This document shows positions 1 to 8,668 of a DNA stretch of 64,000 nt, in pieces. Position 1 is the stretch's first letter; each line of letters begins with the position of its first letter. This DNA comes from Stenotrophomonas maltophilia (GTDB lineage Bacteria > Pseudomonadota > Gammaproteobacteria > Xanthomonadales > Xanthomonadaceae), in contig NZ_QFHO01000015.1 in the NCBI RefSeq assembly GCF_004920835.1, forward strand, positions 37,508-101,507. The letters run 5' to 3'. The notes beneath the pieces are model-generated. The model had not been told where the DNA came from. It did not search any database and was given only the letters and a program-made list of their open reading frames with translations. Made by a program: the position numbers and the translations under genes.

Positions 1-63
1 ACGGCGTGTCCCGGCCAGGGCGCTCTACTGCCCAAGCCGGGAAGCCTGCCGCGGCTTTTCGCT

Positions 64-1980
64 TCAGGCGTCTTTCGCCTCATGCGGTGCCGCCGCCGCC
101 GCCGCATCGTGCCCCAGCTCGTACTCCGCATCGTAGTCCCACGGCCCACCATCGGCCGCCGCCGGCCCGCACGAAATTGAAATCGCACCCTGGTCGGCCG
201 GCCCCACCACGCGACGGTTGATCGCGAACAGGTTGCGACCCAGGTCGTGCGCTGCCGGTGCCGTGTTCGGCGCCAGCGGACGTGCGGCCCATTCGGCCGC
301 ATCCACCAGCACTTCCAGCGTGCCGGCCTCGCCATCAAGGCGGATCATGTCGCCTTCGCGTACCTTGCCCAGCGGACCACCACGTGCGGCTTCCGGCGTC
401 ACATGGATCGCCGCCGGAATCTTGCCCGAGGCACCGGACAGGCGGCCGTCGGTGACCAGCGCCACGCGCCGGCCCTGGTTCTGCAGCAGGCCCAGCAGCG
501 GCGCCAGCGAATGCAGTTCCGGCATGCCGTTGGCGCGCGGGCCCTGGTAGCGCACCACCGCCACGAAATGCTCCGGCAGCATGCCCGCGGCGTGCAGCTT
601 GTTCAGCACCTGCGGCGCATCGACCACTACCGCCGGTGCTTCAATCGTGCGGTACTGCGGCTTCACTGCCGACAGCTTGATCAGTGACTTGCCGAGGTTG
701 CCGCGCAACAGGCGCAGGCCTCCCTGATGTTCGAACGGATTGTCGACACCACGCACCACCTCTTCGTCGGCGCTGCGTTCCAGCCCCGGCAGGTAGACCA
801 GCTTGCCGTCGCGCAACTGCGGTTCGCGCGCATAGTCGGCCATGCCGCCGCGCGCCACGCTGACCAGGTCGCCGTGCATCAAGCCGGCCTTGATCAGCTC
901 GCCGAACACGAAGGCCGGGCCGCCTGCTGCGGCGAAGCGGTTTACATCGGCTTCGCCGTTCGGGTAAACGCGGGCCAGAAGCGGAATCAGCTGCGACAGC
1001 TCGTCGAAGTCGTCCCAGGTCAGCACGATGCCAGCTGCGCGTGCCACCGCGATCCAGTGGATGGTGTGGTTGGTCGAACCACCGGTTGCCATCAACGCAA
1101 TGACCGCATTGATGATCGCGCGCTCATCGATGATCCGGCCGAGCGGACGGAAATCATCGCCCAGTGCGGTGATGTCCAGCGCACGTTCGGTGGCTTCGCG
1201 GGTCAAAGCATCGCGCAGCGCCGTGTCCGGATTGACGAACGATGCGCCCGGCAGCTGCACGCCCATCGCTTCCAGCAGCACCTGGTTGGAGTTGGCGGTG
1301 CCGTAGAAGGTGCAGGTGCCCGCACCGTGGTAGGACGCCGATTCGGCTTCCAGCAGTTCCTCGCGGGTGGCCTCGCCGGCGGCGTAGCGCTCGCGCACTT
1401 CGGCCTTCTGCTTGTTCGGGATGCCCGGCGTCATCGGGCCGGCCGGCACGAACACCGCCGGCAGGTGGCCGAAGGCCAGCGCACCGATCAGCAGGCCGGG
1501 CACGATCTTGTCGCACACGCCGAGATGGATGGTGGTGTCGAACATGTCGTGGCTGAGCCCGATCGCGGTCGCCTGGGCGATTACATCGCGCGAGAACAGC
1601 GACAGCTCCATGCCGCCGCGGCCCTGGGTGACGCCGTCACACATCGCCGGTACCGCGCCGGCCACCTGTGCCGTTGCGCCCAGCTCACGGGACATCGCGC
1701 GGATCTGATCGGGATAGGTCTCGAATGGCTGGTGCGCCGACAGCATGTCGTTGTAGGCGGTGATGATGCCGAGGTTCGGCGTCACGCCACCGCGCAGGCG
1801 GCTCTTGTCAGTGCCACCGCAGGCGGCGAAACCGTGGGCGAGGTTGCCGCAGCTCAGGCGGCTGCGGAACGGGCCATCGCGCAGTGCGGCGTCGATCGCG
1901 GCCAGATAGGCGGCGCGCGAGGCGGCGCTGCGGCGGATGACACGTTCGGTGATGGCTTGCAGTTGCGGATGGAGGCTCAT
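64..1980 (-). CDS. edd: Phosphogluconate dehydratase (Entner-Doudoroff)
   Basis: Converts 6-phosphogluconate to 2-keto-3-deoxy-6-phosphogluconate in the cytoplasm. The 638-residue product belongs to the IlvD/Edd Fe-S dehydratase family, with cysteines at [30 protein letters not shown] and GVCDKIVPG, and the C-terminal [17 protein letters not shown] block. The last ~15 residues are an Ala-rich tail. It starts at an ATG 58 nt downstream of pgl and is the last visible gene of the zwf-glk-pgl-edd unit. eda would be expected beyond the window edge. Bases 1-63 show no coding sequence I can assign. Confidence 0.96.
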   Translation of the reverse strand: MSLHPQLQAITERVIRRSAASRAAYLAAIDAALRDGPFRSRLSCGNLAHGFAACGGTDKSRLRGGVTPNLGIITAYNDMLSAHQPFETYPDQIRAMSRELGATAQVAGAVPAMCDGVTQGRGGMELSLFSRDVIAQATAIGLSHDMFDTTIHLGVCDKIVPGLLIGALAFGHLPAVFVPAGPMTPGIPNKQKAEVRERYAAGEATREELLEAESASYHGAGTCTFYGTANSNQVLLEAMGVQLPGASFVNPDTALRDALTREATERALDITALGDDFRPLGRIIDERAIINAVIALMATGGSTNHTIHWIAVARAAGIVLTWDDFDELSQLIPLLARVYPNGEADVNRFAAAGGPAFVFGELIKAGLMHGDLVSVARGGMADYAREPQLRDGKLVYLPGLERSADEEVVRGVDNPFEHQGGLRLLRGNLGKSLIKLSAVKPQYRTIEAPAVVVDAPQVLNKLHAAGMLPEHFVAVVRYQGPRANGMPELHSLAPLLGLLQNQGRRVALVTDGRLSGASGKIPAAIHVTPEAARGGPLGKVREGDMIRLDGEAGTLEVLVDAAEWAARPLAPNTAPAAHDLGRNLFAINRRVVGPADQGAISISCGPAAADGGPWDYDAEYELGHDAAAAAAPHEAKDA

Positions 1981-2038
1981 TGGCTACCGGCGTTCGTGGT
2001 GGCGAGAGGCAAGCGGCGGCAGAGCGCCGCCGCCAACA

Positions 2039-2761
2039 TCAATCAGCCCAGTGGACGCGCAGGCGCGCGCCTTCCAGGTTGATCGCATTGAGGATCGGGT
2101 ACTGCTGGGCATCGTTGCTGTCCAGCGCCTGGCGCAGCACCTGCAGCTTCTGCTTGCCGCGCAGCAGCAAGAGGCGCTGGCGGCACTGGCGCAGGCCATG
2201 CGGGGTCAGGGTGATGCGCAGCGGCCACTGGTTGGCACCCGGACAGCCGGTGGCGTCCAGCGCGGCATAGGGCAGGGTGCTTTCCAGTGCACGGGCCAGG
2301 TCCTTCGAGCCGGGGAACAGTGAGGCGGTGTGGCCGTCGTTGCCCATGCCCAGCGCCACCAGGCTCGGCGGCTGGCTGTGCTGCGCCTGCAGGTTGGCGG
2401 TGTACACGCATTCCGGAAGCGGCTTGCCGATCCGCACCAGCGGATCGAAATGCGCACCCTCGGCGCGCTTGAGCAGATTCTCGCGCACCAGCCAGGCATT
2501 GCTGTCGCGATCCTGCGGCGACAACCAGCGCTCATCGGCCAGGCTCACTTCCACCCGGTCCCAGTGCACGTCCAGCTCGGCCAGTGCCTGGTACACCGGG
2601 GCCGGTGTGGTGCCACCAGACAACAGGATGCGCGCGCGGCCCACTTCGTTGATGTCACGGTTGAGGGTCTGCGCCATCTCGGCGGCTACCGCCTCGATCC
2701 AGCCATCGGCATCGCCGTGGTTGATGAACTCGATGCGGTCGTCGTGGAAAGTGGGGCTCAT
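2039..2761 (-). CDS. pgl: 6-phosphogluconolactonase
   Basis: Hydrolyses 6-phosphogluconolactone made by Zwf, feeding 6-phosphogluconate to Edd. The 240-residue protein has the NagB/Pgl signature: LLSGGTTPAPVYQAL near residue 48, SLADERWL near residue 73, and GMGNDGHTASLFPG near residue 140. Its ATG overlaps the glk stop as ATGA, so translation is probably coupled. Confidence 0.95.
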   Translation of the reverse strand: MSPTFHDDRIEFINHGDADGWIEAVAAEMAQTLNRDINEVGRARILLSGGTTPAPVYQALAELDVHWDRVEVSLADERWLSPQDRDSNAWLVRENLLKRAEGAHFDPLVRIGKPLPECVYTANLQAQHSQPPSLVALGMGNDGHTASLFPGSKDLARALESTLPYAALDATGCPGANQWPLRITLTPHGLRQCRQRLLLLRGKQKLQVLRQALDSNDAQQYPILNAINLEGARLRVHWAD

Positions 2762-3765
2762 GCGGCAACTCCAGGTGCGTCACGTTCGGCGTCGGCGGCA
2801 TAGGCGGCGGCGCCCAGCAATCCGGCGTGGGGGTGCATCACGGCCAACGAGGGAACCCGCGCCATGATCGAGGAGAAGCGGCCCTTGTGCTCGAAGCGCT
2901 GGCGGAAGCCGGAGTGCTGCAGCGAATCGAGCATCTTCGGGGTCAGGCCGCCGGTCAGGAACACGCCGTCCCAGGCGCCCTGGGTCAGCACCAGGTCACC
3001 GGCGATGGCGCCGAACACGGCGCAGAACACGTCCACGGTGCGCATCGCCTGCGGATCACCATGCAGGGCACGGGCGGTCACGTCCACCGGCTGCAGCTGG
3101 CCCGGGTCGATGCCGGCCATCTCGCACACGGCGCGGTGGATGTTGACCAGCCCGGGGCCACAGATCAGGCGCTCGTTGGAGACGCGGCCGAACTGTTCGG
3201 ACAGGATCTCCAGGATGCGGATCTCCTCCGGAGTTCCCGGCGGGAAGCTGACATGGCCGCCTTCGGTTTCCAGCGGGTAGCAGCGGCCGTGGCGCAGGAT
3301 CAGGCCACCGACACCCAGGCCGGTACCCGGACCGATCACCGCGTAGTTGCGCGGCTGGCCGGGCTTGCCGGGGATCCAGGCGGCACCACCGACCTGGACC
3401 ACGTCATCGGGCTGCAGCAGTGAAATCGCCATCGCCTGTGCGGCGAAGTCGTTGATCAGGTGCAGTTCGTCGAAACCGAGCATGGCCGCGGTACGGCTGC
3501 GCGAGATCACCCACGGATGGTTGGTGATCCGTGCTTCATCACCATCAACCCGACCGGCCACCGCGAACACGCCCCGGCTGGCGGTAGCGCCGATCTGTTC
3601 GAGATGGTGGCGGGCGGCATCACCCAGCGATGGGAATTCCGCCACGGCGTACTCACGGATGCTGTCTTTCTGCAGCGGCGCATCCAGCGAGGTGTCGGCC
3701 AGGGCGAAGCGGGCGTTGGTGCCACCGATGTCGGCGACCAGCACCGGCTGTGAGCTGGCGCTCAT
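2758..3765 (-). CDS. glk: Glucokinase (Glk family)
   Basis: Phosphorylates glucose to glucose-6-phosphate, the substrate of the adjacent Zwf. The 335-residue product has the ATP-binding LVADIGGTNARFAL at the N terminus, the LINDFAAQA block, and GPGTGLGVGGLI in the middle, as in the E. coli-type Glk family. The open frame extends further upstream, but the ATG at 3765 is chosen because it overlaps the zwf stop (ATGA) and places the IGGTN motif at the usual distance from the start. Confidence 0.95.
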   Translation of the reverse strand: MSASSQPVLVADIGGTNARFALADTSLDAPLQKDSIREYAVAEFPSLGDAARHHLEQIGATASRGVFAVAGRVDGDEARITNHPWVISRSRTAAMLGFDELHLINDFAAQAMAISLLQPDDVVQVGGAAWIPGKPGQPRNYAVIGPGTGLGVGGLILRHGRCYPLETEGGHVSFPPGTPEEIRILEILSEQFGRVSNERLICGPGLVNIHRAVCEMAGIDPGQLQPVDVTARALHGDPQAMRTVDVFCAVFGAIAGDLVLTQGAWDGVFLTGGLTPKMLDSLQHSGFRQRFEHKGRFSSIMARVPSLAVMHPHAGLLGAAAYAADAERDAPGVAA

Positions 3766-5198
3766 GCCGACGCCTCGCTGTCCGGCGCATCCACGCCCTG
3801 CGGCAGGAAGCCGGTCGCGTTGTCCGGGCCCCACTGGCCGGCGGGGTAGGGTTCCAGCGGCAGCTTCGCTTCCTTCCAGGCATCGGCCACGCTGTCGATC
3901 CAGGCCCAGGCCGCACGCACTTCGTCGTCGCGCACGAACAGCGTGTGGTTGCCGTTGAAGGCATCCAGGAACAGGCGCTCGTAGGCGATGCGGCGATGCA
4001 GGCCGGTCGGCACCGACAGTTCCAGTTCCAGCGGGTGCAGTTCCAGCGCACCCCATTCCGGGCCGGCCAGGCTGCTCATCAGGCCCAGCTCGATGTTCTC
4101 CTGCGGCTGCAGCTGGAACACCAGCCGGTTCGGTGCGGCCTGCGCGCGCTGCGGGCGCTCGAACAGCCAGTGGGTGACCGGCTTCAGCGTGACCACCACG
4201 CGGGTGGTGCGCTCGGGCAAGCGCTTGCCGGTGACCAGGTGGAACGGCACGCCGCTCCAGCGCCAGTTGTCGATATGTGCGGTGACACCGGCGAAGGTCT
4301 CCACGTCGCTGCCTTCCGGCGGCTGGTAGGCCTGTGCCGGCTGGCCGTTGATGGTGCCGGCGGTGTAGCGGCCGCGAATGCTGTCACGTGCGGCGTGCTT
4401 CGCGTCAAGCGGGCGCAGGGCGCGCAGCACCTTGACCTTCTCGTCGCGGATGCGGTCGGCTTCCAACGAGGCCGGCGGTTCCATCGCCACCATGCACAGC
4501 AGCTGCAGGATGTGGCTCTGCACCATGTCGCGCAGCGCGCCGGAGCGGGCGTAGTAGGCATCGCGGCCGTCCACGCCTTCGCTCTCGGCCACCAGGATGT
4601 GCACCGACTCGATGTAGTTGCGGTTCCACACCGCTTCCAGCAGCGTGTTGCCGAAGCGCAGCGCGATCAGGTTCTGCACCGCCGCCTTGCCCAGGTAGTG
4701 GTCGAGGCGGAACACACGGTCCTCGTCGATCCACTGGCCGATGGTGCTGATGATTTCCTCGGCGCTTTCGCTGTCGCTGCCGATCGGCTTCTCCAGCATC
4801 AGGCGTGCCGGCGCGGCGAGGGCGCCGCCCTTGGCCAGGCCTTCGCAGGTGGAGATGTACAGGCCCGGCGGAATGGCCAGGTAGCTCACGCACTTGCGAT
4901 GCACCAGATCGGAGACCGCAGCGGCAACCGAGTCGACGTCGCGCAGGTCGACCGAACGGTAGTCGATGCGGCGCAGCAGCGCGGCGATGTCGTCCTGGCT
5001 GGCCATCGGCATGGCCTGCTGCAGGCGTGGCCGCAGGATGTCATGGAAGGCTTCGGTGTCATGCCCGGACAACGCCAGTGCGCGGATGCGGAAGTCCTCC
5101 GGCAGCAGGCCGTCGCCAAGCAGGCGAAGCAGCGAAGGGAACAGATAGCGCTGGGCCAGATCACCTGTGGCACCGAACAGGAAGAGGGTGTCGTGCAT
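3762..5198 (-). CDS. zwf: Glucose-6-phosphate 1-dehydrogenase
   Basis: Oxidises glucose-6-phosphate to 6-phosphogluconolactone with NAD(P)+. The 478-residue product starts MHDTLFLFGATGDLAQRYL (Rossmann motif GATGDL). It carries the active-site block RLDHYLGKAAVQN and the substrate lysine motif LEKPIGSDSESA. The ATG at 5198 has only a weak ribosome site. Longer in-frame starts exist (5225 and above), but family proteins begin at this point. It is the first gene of the minus-strand Entner-Doudoroff unit, with promoter signals expected in the divergent gap 5199-5550. Confidence 0.95.
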   Translation of the reverse strand: MHDTLFLFGATGDLAQRYLFPSLLRLLGDGLLPEDFRIRALALSGHDTEAFHDILRPRLQQAMPMASQDDIAALLRRIDYRSVDLRDVDSVAAAVSDLVHRKCVSYLAIPPGLYISTCEGLAKGGALAAPARLMLEKPIGSDSESAEEIISTIGQWIDEDRVFRLDHYLGKAAVQNLIALRFGNTLLEAVWNRNYIESVHILVAESEGVDGRDAYYARSGALRDMVQSHILQLLCMVAMEPPASLEADRIRDEKVKVLRALRPLDAKHAARDSIRGRYTAGTINGQPAQAYQPPEGSDVETFAGVTAHIDNWRWSGVPFHLVTGKRLPERTTRVVVTLKPVTHWLFERPQRAQAAPNRLVFQLQPQENIELGLMSSLAGPEWGALELHPLELELSVPTGLHRRIAYERLFLDAFNGNHTLFVRDDEVRAAWAWIDSVADAWKEAKLPLEPYPAGQWGPDNATGFLPQGVDAPDSEASA

Positions 5199-5550
5199 CG
5201 CTCGAGTTTCAGATCCGGGTGACATCGTTGTCAATCGCTTCATGGCTGGGTTCGGGGGACATCCGCGCAACTGCCTGTCCGAGGTTCGTCCGGAGCGTTC
5301 TCCGGGGCTCCGGAAGACCGTTCCATTCGAAACCACTGCTTCGGCAGAACCTTCGTTCAACCGCCGACGCAGATCGGTGCGCACCGATCATCGGATAGTG
5401 CCACGTGAAAACGTTTACATGGCAGAATGGGCAACTGTATTCGATTGCAGTGCTCGCCGTCATGCGGCAGGCGCGCAATCATCACTGCCATCGGGAGGGC
5501 CGAGGCAGTCCCAAAAGACAGCCCGGCTTCGGGCGGACCGGATAGGTGAT
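5199..5550. promoter_or_regulatory. Divergent zwf / ABC ATPase control region with LacI-type operator
   Basis: This 352-bp gene-free gap drives the zwf unit leftward and the ABC ATPase rightward. At 5406-5419 lies TGAAAACGTTTACA, a near-perfect palindrome of the TGNAANCGNTTNCA form typical of LacI/GalR-family operators. Its right half (TTTACA, 5414-5419) could serve as a -35 box for the rightward gene, with TGTATT at 5436-5441 as -10 (16-bp spacing). That arrangement fits repression by a sugar-responsive LacI-family protein. The operator call is seen by eye. The regulator is not in the window. Confidence 0.5.
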
Positions 5551-6633
5551 ATGGCAAAAGTGCAGTTGCAGGGTGTGCGCAAGGTCTACGACAACGGCCA
5601 GGTCGCGGTGAAGGACGCCACCTTCGAGGTCGCCGATGGCGAGCTGATGGTGCTGGTCGGTCCGTCCGGCTGTGGCAAGTCGACCCTGCTGCGGATGGTG
5701 GCTGGCCTGGAGGAGATCAGCGGCGGCACGCTGACCATCGGCGATCGCGTGGTCAACGACGTGGCGCCGAAGGATCGCGACATCGCGATGGTGTTCCAGA
5801 GCTACGCGCTGTATCCGCACATGACCGTGGCCGAGAACCTGGCCTTCGGCCTGAAGCTGCGTGGCCATGACAAAGCCACGATCGACAAGCGCATCAGCGA
5901 GGCGGCGCAGACGCTGGGCCTGACCGAGATGATGGACAAGCTGCCCAAGGCGATGTCCGGTGGCCAGCGCCAGCGTGTCGCGCTGGGCCGTGCGCTGGTG
6001 CGCGAACCGGCGGTGTTCCTGCTCGACGAGCCGCTGTCCAATCTCGATGCCAAGCTGCGTCACAGCGTGCGCACCGAGATCGCCCAGCTGCACCGCAAGC
6101 TGGGCACCACCATGATCTACGTGACGCACGACCAGGTCGAAGCGATGACCCTGGGCCAGCGCATCGTGGTGCTGAAGGACGGCATCATCCAGCAGATCGA
6201 TACACCGATGGCGCTGTATGACCGCCCGGCCAACCTGTTCGTGGCCGGTTTCCTCGGCAGCCCGGCGATGAACGTGCTGCGTGGCACCCTTGAGGGAGAT
6301 GCTGGTGGCGTGACCGTGGTCGATGGCGAATGGCGTGCTCCGCTGGGCCAGGCCACGATTGATCCGGCCTGGCTGCAGAAGCCGATCGCAGTGGGTGTGC
6401 GTCCGGAGCACCTGCAGCCGGCCAGTGCTGATGATGCGCATGCATTCACCGCGCGTATCGAGGGCATCGAACCGGTCGGCAACGAGATCTTCGTCAACAT
6501 GAGCAGCGGCCAGCATGCGCTGACCATGCGCGTGGCGCCGCAGTCGCTGCCGCGCGTGGGTGAGGACATTCGCGTGGCGATCCACCCGCAGGGCCTGCAT
6601 TTCTTCAACCCGGAAAGCGGCGAACGCCTGTAA
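5551..6633 (+). CDS. Sugar-type ABC transporter ATP-binding protein (MalK/UgpC family)
   Basis: ATPase subunit for a carbohydrate importer. The 360 residues contain Walker A GPSGCGKST (~res 37), the Q-loop FQSYALYPHMT, the signature MSGGQRQRVALGRALVR, Walker B VFLLDEPLSNLDAKLR and the H-loop THDQVEAM. A C-terminal MalK-type TOBE/regulatory domain has GVRPEHLQ at ~290. No permease or binding protein is adjacent, so it probably energises importers encoded elsewhere, as shared ATPases such as MsmK do. The start ATG at 5551 follows a modest GATAGGTGAT. Confidence 0.9.
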   Translation: MAKVQLQGVRKVYDNGQVAVKDATFEVADGELMVLVGPSGCGKSTLLRMVAGLEEISGGTLTIGDRVVNDVAPKDRDIAMVFQSYALYPHMTVAENLAFGLKLRGHDKATIDKRISEAAQTLGLTEMMDKLPKAMSGGQRQRVALGRALVREPAVFLLDEPLSNLDAKLRHSVRTEIAQLHRKLGTTMIYVTHDQVEAMTLGQRIVVLKDGIIQQIDTPMALYDRPANLFVAGFLGSPAMNVLRGTLEGDAGGVTVVDGEWRAPLGQATIDPAWLQKPIAVGVRPEHLQPASADDAHAFTARIEGIEPVGNEIFVNMSSGQHALTMRVAPQSLPRVGEDIRVAIHPQGLHFFNPESGERL

Positions 6634-6635
6634 GG

Positions 6636-6701
6636 GGTAGTGCCGGCCGCTGGCCGGCAACCTCAACCATGCGTGGTTGCCGGCCAGCGGCCGGCACTAC
6701 C
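6636..6701. repeat. GTAG-type palindromic repeat pair (SMAG/REP-like)
   Basis: An inverted pair: GGTAGTGCCGGCCGCTGGCC on the left mirrors GGCCAGCGGCCGGCACTACC on the right, separated by ~26 bp that holds a second small palindrome (AACCATGCGTGGTT). It lies just after the ABC ATPase stop and before the convergent ygfZ stop. A nearly identical element occurs at 14687-14751. The GTAG head followed by a GC stem matches the S. maltophilia SMAG repeats. Confidence 0.85.
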
Positions 6702-6719
6702 TTCCTTCATCCACCGGGT

Positions 6720-7595
6720 TCAGCGCGCCAATCCGTCCAGCAAAGGCACGCGCTGCGCGATGGCATCCCCCGCCTGCAGCTCAGCGTCACTGGTTTCCAG
6801 TGGCAGTACCGCCAGCGCCAGTTCGCCGGCCACGCTGGCAATGGTGCCCAGCACCGCGCCGTCCTGCTGCACGCCATCACCGGCCTGGGCCGGTGCTGCG
6901 GTATGCAGCAGCTGCACCGCGCGCTTGGCCTTGCCGAGGAAGTGGGTGCGGGCAACGATCTCCTGGCCCGGATAGCAGCCTTTCTTCACGCTGTAACCAT
7001 TCAGGCGGTCCAGCCCCAGCTGCTGCGGCGTCCACACCTCGCGCTGGCTTTCTTCCAGCCGCGGCAGGCCATAGCGCAGGTCGGCCTGGCGCCAGGCAAG
7101 AGCGAAAGCGGCCTCATCGGCCTCGCTGCCGGCGTCGAAGGCCTCGGTCGCGCCAATGCGCAGGGTGCGCGGCAGCGCGTCGCTGCCGAGGTCCAGCTCC
7201 CAGCCGTCACCTGTGATCTGCGCAATGGCGGCGCCGCTGGCGGCCTCGGGAGCAGTGAACGCACCGGCCACGGCCAGATCGCTGCGCACCAGCACCTTCA
7301 CCTTGCGGCGGAACACGAAGCGCTGCAGTTGCGACGCAATCGCATCGGCGTCGCCGTCGGCCAACACCAGCAACACATGGTCTTCGGTCAGCCTAAGCAG
7401 CTGGAACACCGCCAGGGTGCGGCCCTTGGCGCTCAGCCAGGCGCTCCACTGCCAGTGCAGCAGGGGCAGGGCAGTGACATCACCACTGAACTGGGCATGG
7501 GCGAATACGGCCGCATCCGGGCCCTGCAGGCTCAGCAACTGGTGGCCGGGCAGGCGCGGATATCCGACGAAAGCAGGGGGCAGGTTGTCAGGCAC
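6720..7595 (-). CDS. ygfZ: Folate-binding protein YgfZ
   Basis: Tetrahydrofolate-dependent factor that supports assembly or repair of certain Fe-S enzymes. The product has the diagnostic KGCYPGQEIVARTHFLG motif (conserved Cys) near its C-terminal third and the GCVT/aminomethyltransferase-like N-terminal part. It is divergent from the sdh operon, which codes for an Fe-S enzyme. The start is uncertain: the GTG at 7595 gives 291 residues and suits the family N terminus, while an ATG at 7646 would overlap the neighbouring gene's start. Confidence 0.88.
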   Translation of the reverse strand: MPDNLPPAFVGYPRLPGHQLLSLQGPDAAVFAHAQFSGDVTALPLLHWQWSAWLSAKGRTLAVFQLLRLTEDHVLLVLADGDADAIASQLQRFVFRRKVKVLVRSDLAVAGAFTAPEAASGAAIAQITGDGWELDLGSDALPRTLRIGATEAFDAGSEADEAAFALAWRQADLRYGLPRLEESQREVWTPQQLGLDRLNGYSVKKGCYPGQEIVARTHFLGKAKRAVQLLHTAAPAQAGDGVQQDGAVLGTIASVAGELALAVLPLETSDAELQAGDAIAQRVPLLDGLAR

Positions 7596-7634
7596 GTGAA
7601 CGAGGTCTAAAATTTGTGCGTTGCGAGACCAACA

Positions 7635-7805
7635 ATGATAGGCCAAACAACCCCCACTCCCGACGACGAATCTGAAGCCCCGCTGGTCCCCGCGGCACCC
7701 GTGCCCGTGGAACAGGAAAAAGCAGAGGAATTCGGCGGCCGCGGCGGACTTGATCCGGTGCGGTATGGCGATTGGGAGAAAAACGGACGCTGCATCGATT
7801 TCTGA
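7635..7805 (+). CDS. DUF1674 / SDHAF4-like succinate dehydrogenase assembly factor
   Basis: A 56-residue protein whose C terminus reads GGLDPVRYGDWEKNGRCIDF, the hallmark of the DUF1674 family (homologues of mitochondrial SDHAF4, which binds flavinated SdhA and aids complex assembly). The N-terminal half is Pro/Ala/Glu-rich and probably disordered. The ATG at 7635 is preferred over an in-frame GTG-type start further upstream. It sits 56 bp before sdhC on the same strand, which supports an assembly role. Confidence 0.82.
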   Translation: MIGQTTPTPDDESEAPLVPAAPVPVEQEKAEEFGGRGGLDPVRYGDWEKNGRCIDF

Positions 7806-7861
7806 TCAGCATTGAGCCAACGCGGCCGTGTGCCGCCCAGCCGAGACAACGAGCCCAGCGA

Positions 7862-8254
7862 ATGGCGACCAGACAACGCCCACTTTCCCCGCACCTTCAG
7901 GTGTATCGCTGGCAGATTCAGATGGCCACCTCGATCCTGCATCGAGCCACTGGCGTCTTTCTGTCTGTTGGTGCCCTCATCATCGCCGCCGGCCTGCTGG
8001 CCCTGATGATGGGGCCCGATTCCTGGAACTGCTTCACCGGCCATGCCGGGGCCTGGTATGGCCGCGTGTTCCTGTTCGCGTGGACATGGTCGTTCGCCTA
8101 TCACCTGTGCAATGGCATCCGCCATGTGGTGCAGGACTTCGCCATCGGCTTCAGCATCCCCGCCTTCATCCGCAGCAGCTGGCTGTCGGTCACCGGCAGC
8201 CTGGTGATCACCCTGCTGGTGTGGGCCTATGTGATGTTCGGAGGTGCCGCGTGA
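7862..8254 (+). CDS. sdhC: Succinate dehydrogenase cytochrome b556 subunit
   Basis: Membrane anchor subunit that binds haem b and ubiquinone in complex II. The 130 residues start MATRQRPLSPHLQVYRWQ, the typical RPLSPHL...Y opening. They include SILHRATG with the conserved Ser/His/Arg, three hydrophobic helices and the HLCNGIRHVVQD haem-ligand histidine region. The ATG at 7862 is the start that places RPLSPHL at the N terminus. Its stop overlaps the sdhD GTG start (GTGA). Confidence 0.95.
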   Translation: MATRQRPLSPHLQVYRWQIQMATSILHRATGVFLSVGALIIAAGLLALMMGPDSWNCFTGHAGAWYGRVFLFAWTWSFAYHLCNGIRHVVQDFAIGFSIPAFIRSSWLSVTGSLVITLLVWAYVMFGGAA

Positions 8255-8637
8255 GCAAGTTCCGTACTCCGCTGAAGGGTGTGCGCGGCCTTGGTTCGGC
8301 CAAGACCGGCACCGAGCACTTCGTGCACCAGCGCCTGACCGCCGCCGCCCTGGTGGCGCTGGGCATCTGGTTCCTGGTCTTCGTGCTGGGCCTGCTTGGC
8401 TCGGACTACGCGACCGCCGCCGCCGCCGTGGCCAAGCCGTGGAACGCAGTGCCGCTGATCGGCCTGCTGATCGCCATGTTCTGGCACGCGCAGCTCGGCA
8501 TGCAGGTCGTGCTGGAAGACTACATCCACGAATCGCTGCTGGCCCTGGTGCTGCAGACCGCGGTGAAGTTCGTCGCCGTGCTCGGCATGATCGTCAGTGT
8601 GTTTGCGGTGGGCCGCATCGCCCTCGGCGTTGCCTGA
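8251..8637 (+). CDS. sdhD: Succinate dehydrogenase hydrophobic membrane anchor
   Basis: Second membrane anchor of complex II, 128 residues with three hydrophobic segments. The conserved G-T-x-H-x-x-x-Q-R element appears as GTEHFVHQRLTA. The region AQLGMQVVLEDYIH supplies the haem-ligand and quinone-site residues. Translation starts at GTG 8251, whose last bases form the sdhC stop, so the two anchors are translationally coupled. Confidence 0.94.
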   Translation: MSKFRTPLKGVRGLGSAKTGTEHFVHQRLTAAALVALGIWFLVFVLGLLGSDYATAAAAVAKPWNAVPLIGLLIAMFWHAQLGMQVVLEDYIHESLLALVLQTAVKFVAVLGMIVSVFAVGRIALGVA

Positions 8638-8668
8638 GCCCAGGCACCTACACAGGAATCCAGATTAG

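Noticed and set aside
727..2082. Long open frame opposite edd and pgl
   Set aside because: Antisense shadow of a strongly conserved gene, as are similar frames opposite zwf, htpG, smeW and sdhA. High GC keeps these frames open.
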